From contig NC_090290.1 of the NCBI RefSeq assembly GCF_037392515.1, positions 17,249,753 through 17,313,752 on the forward strand: 64,000 nt of DNA, written 5' to 3'. Below the pieces are notes generated by a model. That model worked only from the letters and a program-made list of their open reading frames with translations. It had not been told where the DNA came from and did not search any database. The stretch's first letter is position 1, and each line of letters starts with the position of its first letter. A program made the translations under genes and the position numbers. Origin of the DNA: Haliotis asinina. Its lineage: Eukaryota > Mollusca > Gastropoda > Lepetellida > Haliotidae. Shown here piece by piece: positions 9,435 through 19,984 of this stretch.

Positions 9435-12163
9435 CTGAAACATGAACAAAGTGAGATGTGAGGGAATTTTGAATAACGTTTCAGTCTGTTTCATTTTAGC
9501 AGCATTGAGATGATCTTAAAAGGGTGGATCATTTGATATTTAAGGCGGTGAATTGGACTTTGCAATGAACATTATATTTTTCCCTAAAATCCTCGGAAAT
9601 ATATTGTCCCTTCAGAGATGAGAGAGTTATAACAAATTGCTGCTTTGAATGAAAACACACAGACGAATTGAACAGAGCAGTGGCCAAAATGAATGAATTG
9701 GTTCTCAATGAACTGAGGTTAACGTGGCGTTCGAGATTATTGCACGTATATCGCGATGTACAATCACATGTTCATGTGTCAGAGTATGTGTATGACAGCC
9801 CGTGCTGGTCCAGACTTACCCCCGATTTTAGTGCTGGTTTGTGTGACTGCCCGTACTCGTATGGACTTACACTTGTGTTTTAGGGCTGGTCCGGATACCA
9901 TGGCGCAGTTACATATTAATACATGTACCCAAATCAGACACCTTGTACTGACTGACTCCCAACAGATGTGTTCTTGTTTAATCCCCTTATTACTAAACTG
10001 GTGAGGTTCGGGAATCAGTTTCCAGAACACAACCTCTCATGTCAAACGACCTGTCCACAAGACCAAGGATGCAGATTACTTGTACCTAGAAAGTGGTCAG
10101 CAGAGACTATCTCTTGTCAGGAAGGTCAACAGCTCCTAATTAAGCACAAAATATTCATTGCCATTGTCACCTGAATCAAAAACGCCTTCCACGTATAACA
10201 TGAAAGAATCTGAAGTCGCCATGGAAACAGGTGGAATGGAAACGCCCGAACTTCGCACTTACAGTGGTTCACAAACTGACAAAGAAAACAAATAAACAAT
10301 TAAAATCATTAACTCAAACCCAGTCACAAGCCATCCCCATCAAATTCCCCAACCCTTCCCAACAACAAGGTTTGTACCAATATAAGTTGTAGTAAACATA
10401 CATGTTGATCAAATCTCCTTGTTGACATACTATACATTTCAAACACACTTGACTATCAATATGTTATGCAACAATTACCAAGGCATCTCACCATACAGGA
10501 TTGTTTGAGTCAGAGACGAATTCAGTGACGACATAATTATACCATTCCAGCAAAAAGTGATATACGGAGTTTCAAATGGACTTTCACAAAGACTAGTTAT
10601 ATGAAGTATATTAACTTGAAACTAATATGCATTCAGAGAACTATAGGAATGCTGGTTGGTCAGTTGGTTTGTCCTTTAACGGCGATCTCAGCAATAGTCT
10701 AGGTGTAGGGCGTCTGCCCGCAAATTATCGTGTCTGGGCCTGTTAATCCAGTGATCAACAGCATGAGATTCGATCTAAGCAACTGGGATACCATGATATT
10801 TTTCAACCACGTTAGCGAGTCTGAGCCCCTGATCCCATGTCAGTAGTCGCCTCTCATGACAAACATGGGTTGCTAATGACTAATTCTCTCCCGGATCTTA
10901 ACGGATCTAAACTCACTCACTCATTAGCGTCAGAAAGAAAATACTGGGCGGACGGAAGATGGCAACGATAAGAGAAACTGTATAACGAAAGAAACGAACC
11001 TCTCTTCTCTCATAATCACGTAGACCAAGATCGTAGAAGACGAAGGTGTAGTTTTTCACATAGGGAAACACGTGGTAGTGCAAGTTCTTCACCAGACCTT
11101 GGTTCTCACTGAAGTGATCGGACGAGGCCGCAGACAAGAACATTATTCGTTTACCAGTCATCCTGGCTCCGAAAAGATCAAACAGCCGAGCAAAATCTTC
11201 AGAGTCGGTGTTCCTCATTGAGAACAGCAGATTCCGCAGGTTCTGTTCAGGAGTGGCAGCCGGGGAGAAACACTTCTCATCCACGCATTCTCTGTCTGTG
11301 TAGAAGGAAGCAGGACTTAGCGAGTGACTGTAGCTGTACTCAGCCTTGACCAACATTGCAGCAATATCACGGCGGGGGACACAAGGAATGGGCTTCAAAC
11401 AATGTACCCGTGTGGGGAATCGACACAAGGTGCAAGTTAGTGCAATAACCAAGAATTCAACTGGCGATATAAATATTAATTAGGATAATGTAATCCATAT
11501 AATGCCTTGGACACTGCAACACCACGACCCTTATAATCCATGCAAACACGTCGTGAAATGTGCTCGACAAACAGAAATCTTAAAATAGTGGATATACAAG
11601 TAATAAGCGTAAAAAGTACACAACAGGTGTAAACAGCCAGATGAATTGTGAATCATTGTATGGCTTCTTCAAACATGGACAAACTGTGACATCTTAGTTA
11701 CCGACATGCTGCCTAAACCTCGTCACAAACTAGAGAAATACGATTTTTAACAGTTTAAAGCAACATTCATTTGTAAATACCATTTGCTCATGGAACAGGA
11801 ATTGGAACTTAGTGTAAACATAGTTGTCTGTAGTGTCTCTTTTCACTTTCACATGTGAAAATTCGGAAGGACTGAAAAGCAGGGCATTGTCTGAAATAGT
11901 TAACGTGACTCATGTTTCGTTATGAGTCTTTAGCTGTCCTGTCACAGGCATGTCACAAATCACACGAGAGTGGTCAAACAAAGTTTGTGGATGGGTACCA
12001 GGTAGAATGTGATATCAATAAAACTAAGTCACGGCAGCTTTGGTTGTATACTCCCCATGGCTTTGAGAAATATTTTTGAGCAGACAATAACCCACAGACC
12101 CAGGACAGGATAATGTAGCGCTTTGGACATTCACTTGGTGCATGGAGTCTCACGTCAATAAAG

Positions 12164-12199
<36 letters not shown>

Positions 12200-15100
12200 T
12201 CCATACACCACCACCACCACATAGCAGCGATTTTCACATACCTGCAATTTTCTCCTTGCTGCATGGTAGGAACTGAGTGTTCGCCTTCCAGTATCCAGCA
12301 GACTGTATGTCTGCAAATATTAGCAATGCGTGATAATTTCTTCAGTTACTACTACACAAGGACGGTTATTTTGGAATAGTTTTCGACTTGACCCGACGTG
12401 CCTTAGAATCCATTAGACTTTGTTCAAATGTTAGTGACGTGTGGTGGACGTGTTGAAGATAATTCAAGTGGCTGAAGTTTTCTACCACATGGTTGGAGAC
12501 CTGAGACAAGAAGATCTAGAGAAATGAATGAAAACATCTTTTGTCGAGTTTTTTTCTTTTAACAAAGACGTCATTACACATGAATGCATACTTGTGATTT
12601 CGTTTTTTTTCCAAACTTGCATTTCTTTTGCTGTTTGGTGTATTTATACTCACATTATCCCCGACCCTCACAGTATCCTTTAATGTTTGTTGCAATTCCG
12701 ACTTCACATCATCCGTGAGCTCCGTTATATTTTGGCAATAGCAAGCAATCATTAGCCGTAGTTTACTGGCAAATATTGCACTGAGCATTGAATCAGCTGT
12801 CATTCGCAACAATAAATGAATGAATGAATGAATGAATGAATGAATGAATGAATGAATGTTGTTTAACGCCGCATCAACAATATTGCAGCGAGAAAATGTC
12901 TCTCCTGGTACAACACACCGAAAATAATAAAAAGTGATGTTGAAAATCACTAAAATATCAGTTAAGTATTACAAGCGAGGGTAAAAACTGATCTCTGAAA
13001 AAAAAGCTATATTTTCCCATACAGTTTGGTTTCTTTTAAATACGCTAAAATTAAGTGGCTAGAGACTTTGTTAAAAAGTGCACATAAAGTAGGAACACCG
13101 TCATACAAACGCTCTCTAATATGAGAAAACTCAACACATTCAAGCAAAATGTGCTTGATAGTAATCGGTCTATGGCATGGGAAGCAAATGGTGGATCTTC
13201 ACCTTTCAAGACAAAGGAATGTGTATAGTAACTATGGCCGAAACGACATCGCCGAAGCACAACCTCATCTTGACGATTAAGTACAGTAAATGGATTTCGT
13301 CCAATATTGGGTTTGATCTAATGAAGCTTATTTGAGGACATTCGCAACAAACTTGTAACATTCCGGGACAAGATGGGGTGATGGAAAAGGTCTAGTGGTC
13401 ACGAATGCTCCCCTCTTGATTGTTATGCGCATAAATCACTTGGGATAGTTCGGTAAATCCCGGAATAACACAAGTTGGTCATAGAATGTCTTCTAATGAG
13501 ATGATGGAAAATGCGAGTGGTGACAAATGAGCAACTCAGGGTGCTGTCGTGGAATTCATTGTGTTTCTGTAACGTTTCTGACAATACAGACTGAGCCCTC
13601 ACAGTAATTGTCACACGTTGTTTTCAATTCTGTGACCAATTAAAAACACATACGACAAAAAACTACGTCAAAGCAAACGAAAAAATATCTTCTAAAAATT
13701 GCAGCCTTGCTTCTTTTGGGCTGTAGCTTTAATAATTGGGTGAGTGAGTGAGTGAATGATATTAGTTTTTTCGCCGCTATTAGCAATATTCCAGCTAGAT
13801 CACGGCAGGGATACTAGGATAGGCTTCACACATTGTATGTATTGAACACTGATCTTTGCCGTGATGAGCGAACGCGTTAACCACTAGACTACCCAACATC
13901 TCATGGTTGGGGCTTTAAGTAACGGAAAACTGTGGAGACTCAGATTTGCAAACTCTGGGATTGTCTTTACAATGCCGGGCGTGTAAGTGTTTCTGAGAAA
14001 CGGGGACTTGCTCGTGTTTTCGGACGAAGCGTTAGAGTGCGCATTTTCGTCCCTCGGCAAACATGTTTGGTAGATTTCTGGAAATCTGTTCATCCAATAA
14101 ATAAAATATAAAAAGAGATCGACGTTGGTAGTCCAGAATGTGTATACATGTACATGTATATGTCCAGTACATGTAAACGTATGTTGCAAACGGCTGTTTC
14201 GGTTTACCTGCAATTTTTCTCTTGTATTCACTCAAAAGGTCGCGAAAAGGAACATGTTCGAGATGAACTGAAACACAAAATAGTAATCATGGGATGAATG
14301 ATTATACTGGGATATTGTAAGTAATTGCTGCAATTGGCAATAAAACCAACATGGAGTGTTAGTGAGTGAGTATGGATTTATTTCGCATCTGGCAATGTTC
14401 CAGCACCATCACGGCGGAGTGAGTGAGTATGGATTTATTTCGCATTTGTCAATATTCCAGCAACATCACAGCGGATGAGTATGAAACTTTCATTATACAC
14501 AGTGTTCGCGAACCGAAATTCGAACCACAATTGATGGGTTTGTGACTTTAGAAAAGGAATGCAACTCTGAGCAGCCAATTTCTTACGAACTACGATGGAG
14601 CATGTGCTCAGGTTATAGCTGGTATATATTTTCATTAACTTCACTTTAAACCAGGTTGTTTCAAAGGCATTTAGAAGTTGGAGGAATCAAACTAAAAGTG
14701 CTTTATGGTTCCACTTCTTTATTATACATCACCTGAAGAAGAGACTAGAATCTGTCTCGAAACGTTGTGACCTTGTATAATAAAGAAGTTGAACCATAAA
14801 GCACTTTAAACAAGCCAACAAATACATGGTCAAAGATACCAGTATGTACCCTTACCTTGCTTGGAGCTCAGTTTGCGTAGATGTGTGAAATCCAGTGGAA
14901 CAGTAGCATCTAAAATATGTTTCATATAAAAGCAGTTAGTATAAAATTGATGCCTAATCTAAAAAACAACAACCGCTAACCTTAAGGAAATGGAATATCA
15001 AAACTGAAAAAAAAACCCCGGGCCTTCGGCATTGCGAACCAACCCTTAACCACTTAATGAACCCAACACCGGATATATATATATCTTATATATCTGGCAT

Positions 15101-18100
15101 TGAAATCGCACATGACAAATATTCAGTCGCCATCATTTAAAACAGTGTTTCAATTCATTCTTCCCGCCATAAACATCAGCTGAAAAAAGGGATAGGACAC
15201 AGCTCAGCCAGACAAATGTCGTACGTGGTTGGCAATTTTGCTGAACGTTGCAGACTTAATCACGCCGCACATTCGAGATTTACGACGACATACCAGACGC
15301 CAATACTAAATCAACCAGACTGTGGGTCATTAAGATAAGAATTCTAGTCACACGAGTCATTGAGTTGAGTATGGAATCCGAGAAGGGACATTGTCGCGTT
15401 GTCGCATTGTCGTCATGTCAAAAACAAGCAGAATGAGGCGAAAATTAACCGAAGCGCGACAATGCGACATTTCGCCCATTTGTTGCATTGTCGCTATGTC
15501 GCGTGTCGCGTTTTTAATAACATTTTCTCCGTTCATCCAAAGTGCGACACGCGACATAGCGACAATTTTCAAGGTCATAATGTGTCGCGTTGACGCATTG
15601 TCGACATATTTAAGATATTTAAAGAAAAAACTAAACATTTACTAAAACGCCCTTTTCGATTACCGGTGCGCATGCGTAGAAAGTCAACTATAGTGCGCAT
15701 GCGCAGGCAAAGTTAAACTCTATTTCACACTTTTTTGCTACTTCCAATGGCTTTCAAAATGAAGTAGTGCTTGAAATGGCAGTTGGGCTGCTTTCCTTGA
15801 ACTTAATGCAAATCTTCATTGTTGGTTTGATAATTATTTTATATATAAATGTATTTAGCCAGTGAAATGTGTTTTAGCAGCAAGACAATGATATGCGCAA
15901 CTTTTCATTGTAATCAAAGCAAACGGTTGTCTTGACAATCAAGGTGGGGCAATTTGCTGTGCAGATTAATGTCTCCTAGTCACACCAGATAACTATTATC
16001 ATAAGTTCGAATCACAGCACCATACACATTAATCGCGTTGGACACTTCGCCCATATCAAGATGACAGGTTGTGATAAACTGAAATATTGTTAAAATTTTC
16101 CCATTATCACGTTCAAAGTCGACCTAAACTGTCATTGAGGTGTCGGGTGGTTACGTGATATCTCATTCTACTTGGTATCCATCCACTGCTAGCTGAACAG
16201 AGGCAGATCTCATACAAATTCATCAGCGTCGGACAGGACTGCACCATGAAACTGTGTCAGAAGCCACATTACGGAACATAGTGACCCATTCGAGGACATC
16301 ACCTGATGTTTCTGCCGACGTGGCTTGAATTTTAACAATATTTCAGTTTATCACAACCTGTCATCACAACCTGTCATCGAAATGTCCAAAGTGATTAATG
16401 TGTATGGTGATGGGATTCAAACTTATGATAATAGCTATCTGGAGTGACTAAGAGACTAACTCTGCACAGCAAATTTCCCCACCTTAAATGACAGGGGCAC
16501 AGTGTGCCGTGATTACAATGAATAGTTGCGCTAATAATTCGTTTTCCTGCTAGAACACACTTGACTGGCTAAATACATTTGCAATATGTCAAACAAAAAA
16601 GCAACAAAGAAAGATTTGCATTAAGTTCAAGAAGAGAAGACCCATTGCCATTTCGAGCACAACTTGATTTTAAAAACCATTGGAGGTAACGAAAGACCAG
16701 TGAAGTCTGGAATAGAGTGTAACATTTCCTGCGCATGCGTAGAATAATTGACTTTCTACACATGCGCACCGGTAACAGAAAAAGGGTGACAATGCGACAT
16801 ATATTTTGTCGCACTGTCGCGTGTCGCGTTTTAGTCAGTTCGTTAAATGCATACCATGGTCAATATTTTAAGAGAGCGCGACACGAGACAGTGCGACAGC
16901 GCGACATTTTGATGAAATGTCGCGTTGTCGCATTGTCGCATTGTCGCGTTTTAGTGAATTCTTACATATGTTAGATAGGGTGACAATGCGATAACTTGAC
17001 ATATTTTTGACCTTGAAATGTGTCGCTATGTCGCGTGTCGCACTTTGGAGGATCAGAGAAAATGTTATTCGAAACGCGACACGCGACACGCGACACGCGA
17101 CACGCGACATCGCGACAAATAGGCGAAATGTCGCGTTGTCGCATTGTCGCGCTTTGGTTAATTTTCGCCGCACTTTGCTTGTTTTTGAGAGGGCGACAAC
17201 GCGACAATGTCCCTTCTCGGATTTCATAGTTGAGAATTCTTTTCACATCGCCAAACCTTCAGCCATGTAGTGACGAAACAAGCTGAACATTCGTGACATA
17301 AAAACTGAAAATATAAAAACGACGAAAGACATTAACAATAACCAGAAATCACAGATACAGATGGACTAAGCATGCAAATCTAACAACAGAGACATCAGTG
17401 AAAGTAAGTCTCGCGAGGCTTTTCTTCTGGTACTAAGTTGTATCCAGGCTCCCTTTGTGTGCCAGCTTGCGATATGCAAGACGAGACCCGCCTTACTTTT
17501 CTGTAGGGGTATAATCTGGGCTGGGTGGGGTAGAGGGTAGGGGGAATAATATGGTCAGGTCTAGGAGCATAAATTAGGTTGGCCCACGTTTGTCCTCTGG
17601 GTCCAAATTGCCCAATATAACTTAACTGGCTCAGAAACATTACCTGAACGTTAGGGAACATTCCATAATAAATCTATGTTTAGAGTAAGTGAGTTAATAT
17701 TTAACTTCTCCTATGTTTAGATCAAGGCAGAATGTAGTCACGAAAAACGCACCCGGCACTTATTAGAAGCCAGGCACTTATTTCTGAAACCGCAGCTTTA
17801 CCCCCGGCGCTTACTAGAGGTCAGGCGCTTATTAGATACAAAGCACTTGTTTGGAGAAAATACGGCATAAAATTATCTACCAGTCATCAACATCCACACC
17901 AGGGGATATTTGTCATTTCGGCGGATGTTGTCATAATATACTCAGGGGTTAAAAAGTTCCATCGCCCGATTTTCGCCAGTTTTCATTTCGGGCAATCAAA
18001 TAATGGTATCTTACTTGTCCATGGACTACTAGATAATTTTCACATATGGTTTCAAACTGCAAATAATCTTGGATTTCATTTCATATCGGCTCATAATGAA

Positions 18101-19045
18101 GCTATTAACGTTAGCAATAATAATAAAGTAGAGCTAGTAGAGTGTGAAATAGTCACTCTTTGATAAATAGTCCAGTAAACATTAACATCACGCATTGTGT
18201 CATAAAATCAGGGCAAGTGGAAAATTAGACAGGACAAGTTATTTTCTTGAAGTCACTTGCCCTGTGGCAAGTGGCTTTTCAAAATATTTTAAGCTCCTGA
18301 TACTGGACACTTTTCCACAAAGGATCTCAACGTCAATATGATTAATAGTTTACCAATGTCCTATGATAGCAGTCGTAATACTGTGACGATTTGATTCATT
18401 TGTCTCATCGTATACCAGTTGCACAAATCAATGCTCATGATGTCAATCACTGGAAGTCTGCTATGGGCTTGGCAATTTACACTCTGCCGTCATACACAGA
18501 ATGCGAAATGGTTTTCAAATTTTGCTAGCCATTCGGGTTAACTTTGCCTGAAAGTCACCAGTTCGCAAAATATTTCACTTGCCCAAATTATGAATTGTAG
18601 TAGCTAATGTAAAGACTGAAAACATAAATGATAATAAGATATTGCCAGCATGACACGTGTTGCGTCATTAAGTTCTACATATATATATCATTTTTTGAGC
18701 CCATAACTTAACATGTCGGAGAGTGACGTATTTACAAAATGACCCCATGAAAATTCATTAATCACTCAGACCAGTGACTGAAGACTAACTGGCCTGAGTG
18801 GTTTTTTTTCTTGCCACGGGATAGCGGACCAGTGACTGTATTGCATATGTGTCATATAGATGGAAAACTGCTAATTGGGACGTTAAACAACAAATAATCG
18901 TGAATTAATTTCACAAAGAAACGCACAAGCACACACTCGCATACACAAACAGATATACACACATGAGTGCAAAGAAACAATACTCACATGAGTATATCAG
19001 AATGATAACGGTGAGGCTCAAACTGAAGATAAACAGACAACCCAT
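8916..19045 (-). CDS. DUF1647-like type II membrane protein, 7 coding exons, 386 aa
   Basis: Minus-strand exons in transcript order are 19045-18988, 14909-14856, 14267-14208, 12310-12242, 11295-11000, 10275-10171 and 9434-8916. Each has AG/GT borders (the exon 5 donor gttcgt is weak), and phases match: 1 at the first four junctions, 0 at the last two. The sum is 386 codons plus stop. Residues 3-19 form a hydrophobic signal anchor, so a Golgi/ER type II topology with a lumenal C-terminal domain is inferred. Domain landmarks are ASSDHF (137-142), YDLGL (168-172), CKCE (184-187), WVDSSIRF (225-232) and YGKCHRFEQSA (333-343), with many cysteines. This order resembles metazoan DUF1647-type proteins of unknown function. 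The aspartate in WVDSS might be a glycosyltransferase metal ligand, but that is speculation. An upstream 5' UTR exon is likely. Confidence 0.72.
10171..10275 (-). CDS. Internal exon (35 codons) of DUF1647-like gene
   Basis: The acceptor is tttgtcag and the donor cag|gtgaca, both phase 0. It encodes NHCKCEVRAFPF, LFPW and YTWKAFLIQ, the segment expected between the YDLGL and WVDSS blocks. It fills the gap between neighbouring exons exactly. Confidence 0.75.
10658..10910 (-). repeat. SINE-A copy
   Basis: Degenerate long-type SINE in intron 5 of the DUF1647-like gene. Diagnostic blocks are ccagtgatcaacagcatgag and a gacaaacatgggttgct segment ending at a cccggatc head. Confidence 0.75.
11000..11295 (-). 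CDS. Internal exon (residues 81-179) of DUF1647-like gene
   Basis: A strong polypyrimidine acceptor (ccttctacacag) precedes DRECVDEKCF. The exon carries KRIMFLSAASSDHF and FVFYDLGL and leaves in phase 0 at gag|gttcgt, a weak donor. The open frame reading upstream into a SINE fragment is not part of the gene. Confidence 0.72.
11354..11427 (-). repeat. SINE-B fragment
   Basis: Matches the inner part of SINE-B (gcagcaatatcacggcgg through gtgtggggaatcg). It lies just upstream of an exon acceptor in intron 4 of the minus-strand gene. Confidence 0.75.
11460..12165. other. Intronic stretch without recognised features
   Basis: Part of intron 4 of the DUF1647-like gene. I see no conserved coding frame or repeat family here. 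Confidence 0.5.
12166..12200. repeat. (ATC)n microsatellite
   Basis: About eleven tandem atc units, 40 bp from the exon at 12242-12310. Apparent poly-Met or poly-His frames across it are artefacts. Confidence 0.9.
12242..12310 (-). CDS. Small phase-1 exon (69 nt) of DUF1647-like gene
   Basis: Acceptor atttgcag and strong donor gcag|gtatgtg. Encodes IQSAGYWKANTQFLPC then SKEKIA. Phase 1 on both sides. Its end (aaaattgcag|gt) closely resembles that of the preceding 60-nt exon, hinting at exon duplication. Confidence 0.65.
12809..13340 (-). mobile_element. LINE 3' end with (GAAT)n tail
   Basis: The minus strand encodes a decayed LINE C-terminus with RCRFGHSYYTHS and KGEDPP (about 13190-13260), typical of the region after RNase H in RNase H-bearing LINEs. 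It is followed by an untranslated tail ending in the SINE-like block ttgtttaacgccgcatcaac and about twelve gaat repeats (12809-12856). It lies in intron 3 of the DUF1647-like gene, in the same orientation. Confidence 0.7.
13738..13904 (-). repeat. SINE-B copy
   Basis: Nearly full-length tRNA-derived SINE, read as gtgagtgagtgagtg tail, cagcaatattcc-type block and tRNA-like head ending at actagactaccc. Confidence 0.85.
14208..14267 (-). CDS. Small phase-1 exon (60 nt) of DUF1647-like gene
   Basis: Acceptor gtttcag, donor gcag|gtaaac. Encodes HLEHVPFRDLLSEYKRKIA. Stem-region exon between the membrane anchor and the lumenal domain. Confidence 0.65.
14356..14475 (-). repeat. Two tandem SINE 3'-tail fragments
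   Basis: Two ~55-bp copies of gtgagtgagtatggattta through catcac(a/g)gcgg stand head to tail. Confidence 0.7.
14694..14817 (+). ncRNA. Penelope-type terminal hairpin with hammerhead-like core
   Basis: Arms at 14694-14728 and 14774-14817 form a near-perfect inverted repeat (about 34 bp, one mismatch). The 45-nt loop holds CTGAAGA (14733-14739), a perfect GAGAC/GTCTC stem and GAAAC (14759-14763), the hammerhead core order. The 3' arm (aaagaagttga then ccataaa) resembles the 3' end of the Penelope-like element at 3448-4968, so this is probably a Penelope terminal piece. A canonical NUH cleavage triplet after GAAAC is not clear, so catalysis is doubtful. It lies in intron 2 of the DUF1647-like gene. 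Confidence 0.5.
14856..14909 (-). CDS. Small phase-1 exon (54 nt) of DUF1647-like gene
   Basis: Acceptor atattttag, donor caag|gtaagg. Encodes ATVPLDFTHLRKLSSKQ, directly after the signal anchor. Phase 1 on both sides. Confidence 0.65.
15371..17227. mobile_element. 1.86-kb foldback element with ~0.75-0.9-kb inverted arms
   Basis: The left arm (15371 to ~16100) is repeated in inverted orientation to the right (~16325-17227). Matching blocks include the terminus atgraatccgagaaggg, a zone built of tgtcgc-type hexamers, a gcatgcg box, and a stretch around attagcc/ggctaaat. The flanks are agttgagt (15363-15370) and agttgaga (17228-17235), an 8-bp target duplication with one mismatch. No transposase is visible. 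Arm length and duplication size suggest a non-autonomous Mutator-like or foldback DNA transposon. It sits in intron 1 of the DUF1647-like gene. Overlapping small frames in the hexamer zone are artefacts. Confidence 0.75.
17228..18900. other. Intronic stretch with little recognisable content
   Basis: Part of intron 1 of the DUF1647-like gene. At 17750-17870 a 12-mer of type ggcgcttattag recurs three or four times in divergent form. At 18230-18290 acttgccctgtgg and ccacttgcc-type words form a small inverted pair. Nothing coding recognised. Confidence 0.4.
18988..19045 (-). CDS. First coding exon: signal anchor of DUF1647-like gene
   Basis: The exon encodes MGCLFIFSLSLTVIILIYS and then splices at cat|gtgagta in phase 1. 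An acceptor (gttttcag) lies 8 nt upstream of the ATG, so a 5' UTR exon probably precedes it. The hydrophobic run with no cleavage-site-like end indicates a type II anchor. Confidence 0.65.
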
Positions 19046-19254
19046 AAAGCGTGCTGAAAACAACAACAAAAACATATTTGTTGCATACGTATACGTAATT
19101 GATAATGTAATGAAATCACCAAACAAAATGACGTAAAATTACTACGTGTCCACAGGAAAAGCATAAAATAAACAATATTTATACAACTATCGTCTGGAGG
19201 AAACATATTGTGTAAAGTTCCCTTTCCAGGAAGAAAGCATTTCATGACATTGTT

Positions 19255-19415
19255 GGTTAGGTGTTAGGTTAGGATACCGCACTCAGCAATATTGCAGGTA
19301 TATTATAACTGTAAATAATCGTGTCTGGACCAGACAATCCAGTGATCAACAGCATGAGCATCAATCAAAGTGGGATAAAATGACGTGTACAACCAAGCAT
19401 GCGCACACGATCAGC
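19255..19415 (-). repeat. SINE-A fragment
   Basis: Carries ccgcactcagcaatattgc, tctggaccagacaatcc and agcatgagcatcaatc blocks of the long SINE type; the head is missing. Confidence 0.8.
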
Positions 19416-19984
19416 GGCACAGCCTGGGGTGCCGACAAACACACACTATTCAACATATATAAAACTCTAGTACTGCCTAGATTGGACTATGCCGCCCCGG
19501 AGTCCACTTCCTCTCCCCTTGCAACCTTCACAAATTAAACTCCATACAATATAAAATATATAAAGGCCTAAAACTAGCATTCGGCACGAGGAGTGGTACC
19601 TTCATTAACACCCTTAGCTTCTTCTACTCACCTCTTCAATCACACACAGAGACTTGACTAAACAACACTCACTTACTGGGCTGGGGCCCAATACAACCCA
19701 CTAGTCAAACTCATCACACACAAGTACAACAACATAAAGAAATCAACACTTAAAAAGTTCAAACTCAACCCATTAAGAGCTCCATGTCTCACTCACCTCC
19801 CCAGTCTGCTCCATGCACAACAGCTAAACGACATAAAACACACACTTCCCCTTACAAGCCACATTCACGACAACCCCCCACTCATAACTGACACCACCCT
19901 ACAACAGCTACCCAAAGACACCCGTATATCTACTATAACAAACATCACAAACTACTAGATCAACACCAACTACCCATCCCACGC

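Noticed and set aside
11296-11452. Upstream extension of the DUF1647-like exon
   Set aside because: It contains a SINE-B fragment and lies beyond a strong polypyrimidine acceptor that joins in phase with the previous exon.
11974-12264. Minus-strand protein with a poly-Met run
   Set aside because: It is an (ATC)n microsatellite read through by chance. Only the 69-nt exon at 12242-12310 is supported, in a different frame.
15371-17227. Several Arg/Cys/Ser-rich frames on both strands
   Set aside because: They come from alternating tgtcgc/gcgaca words in the foldback arms and appear in both orientations, so they are compositional artefacts.
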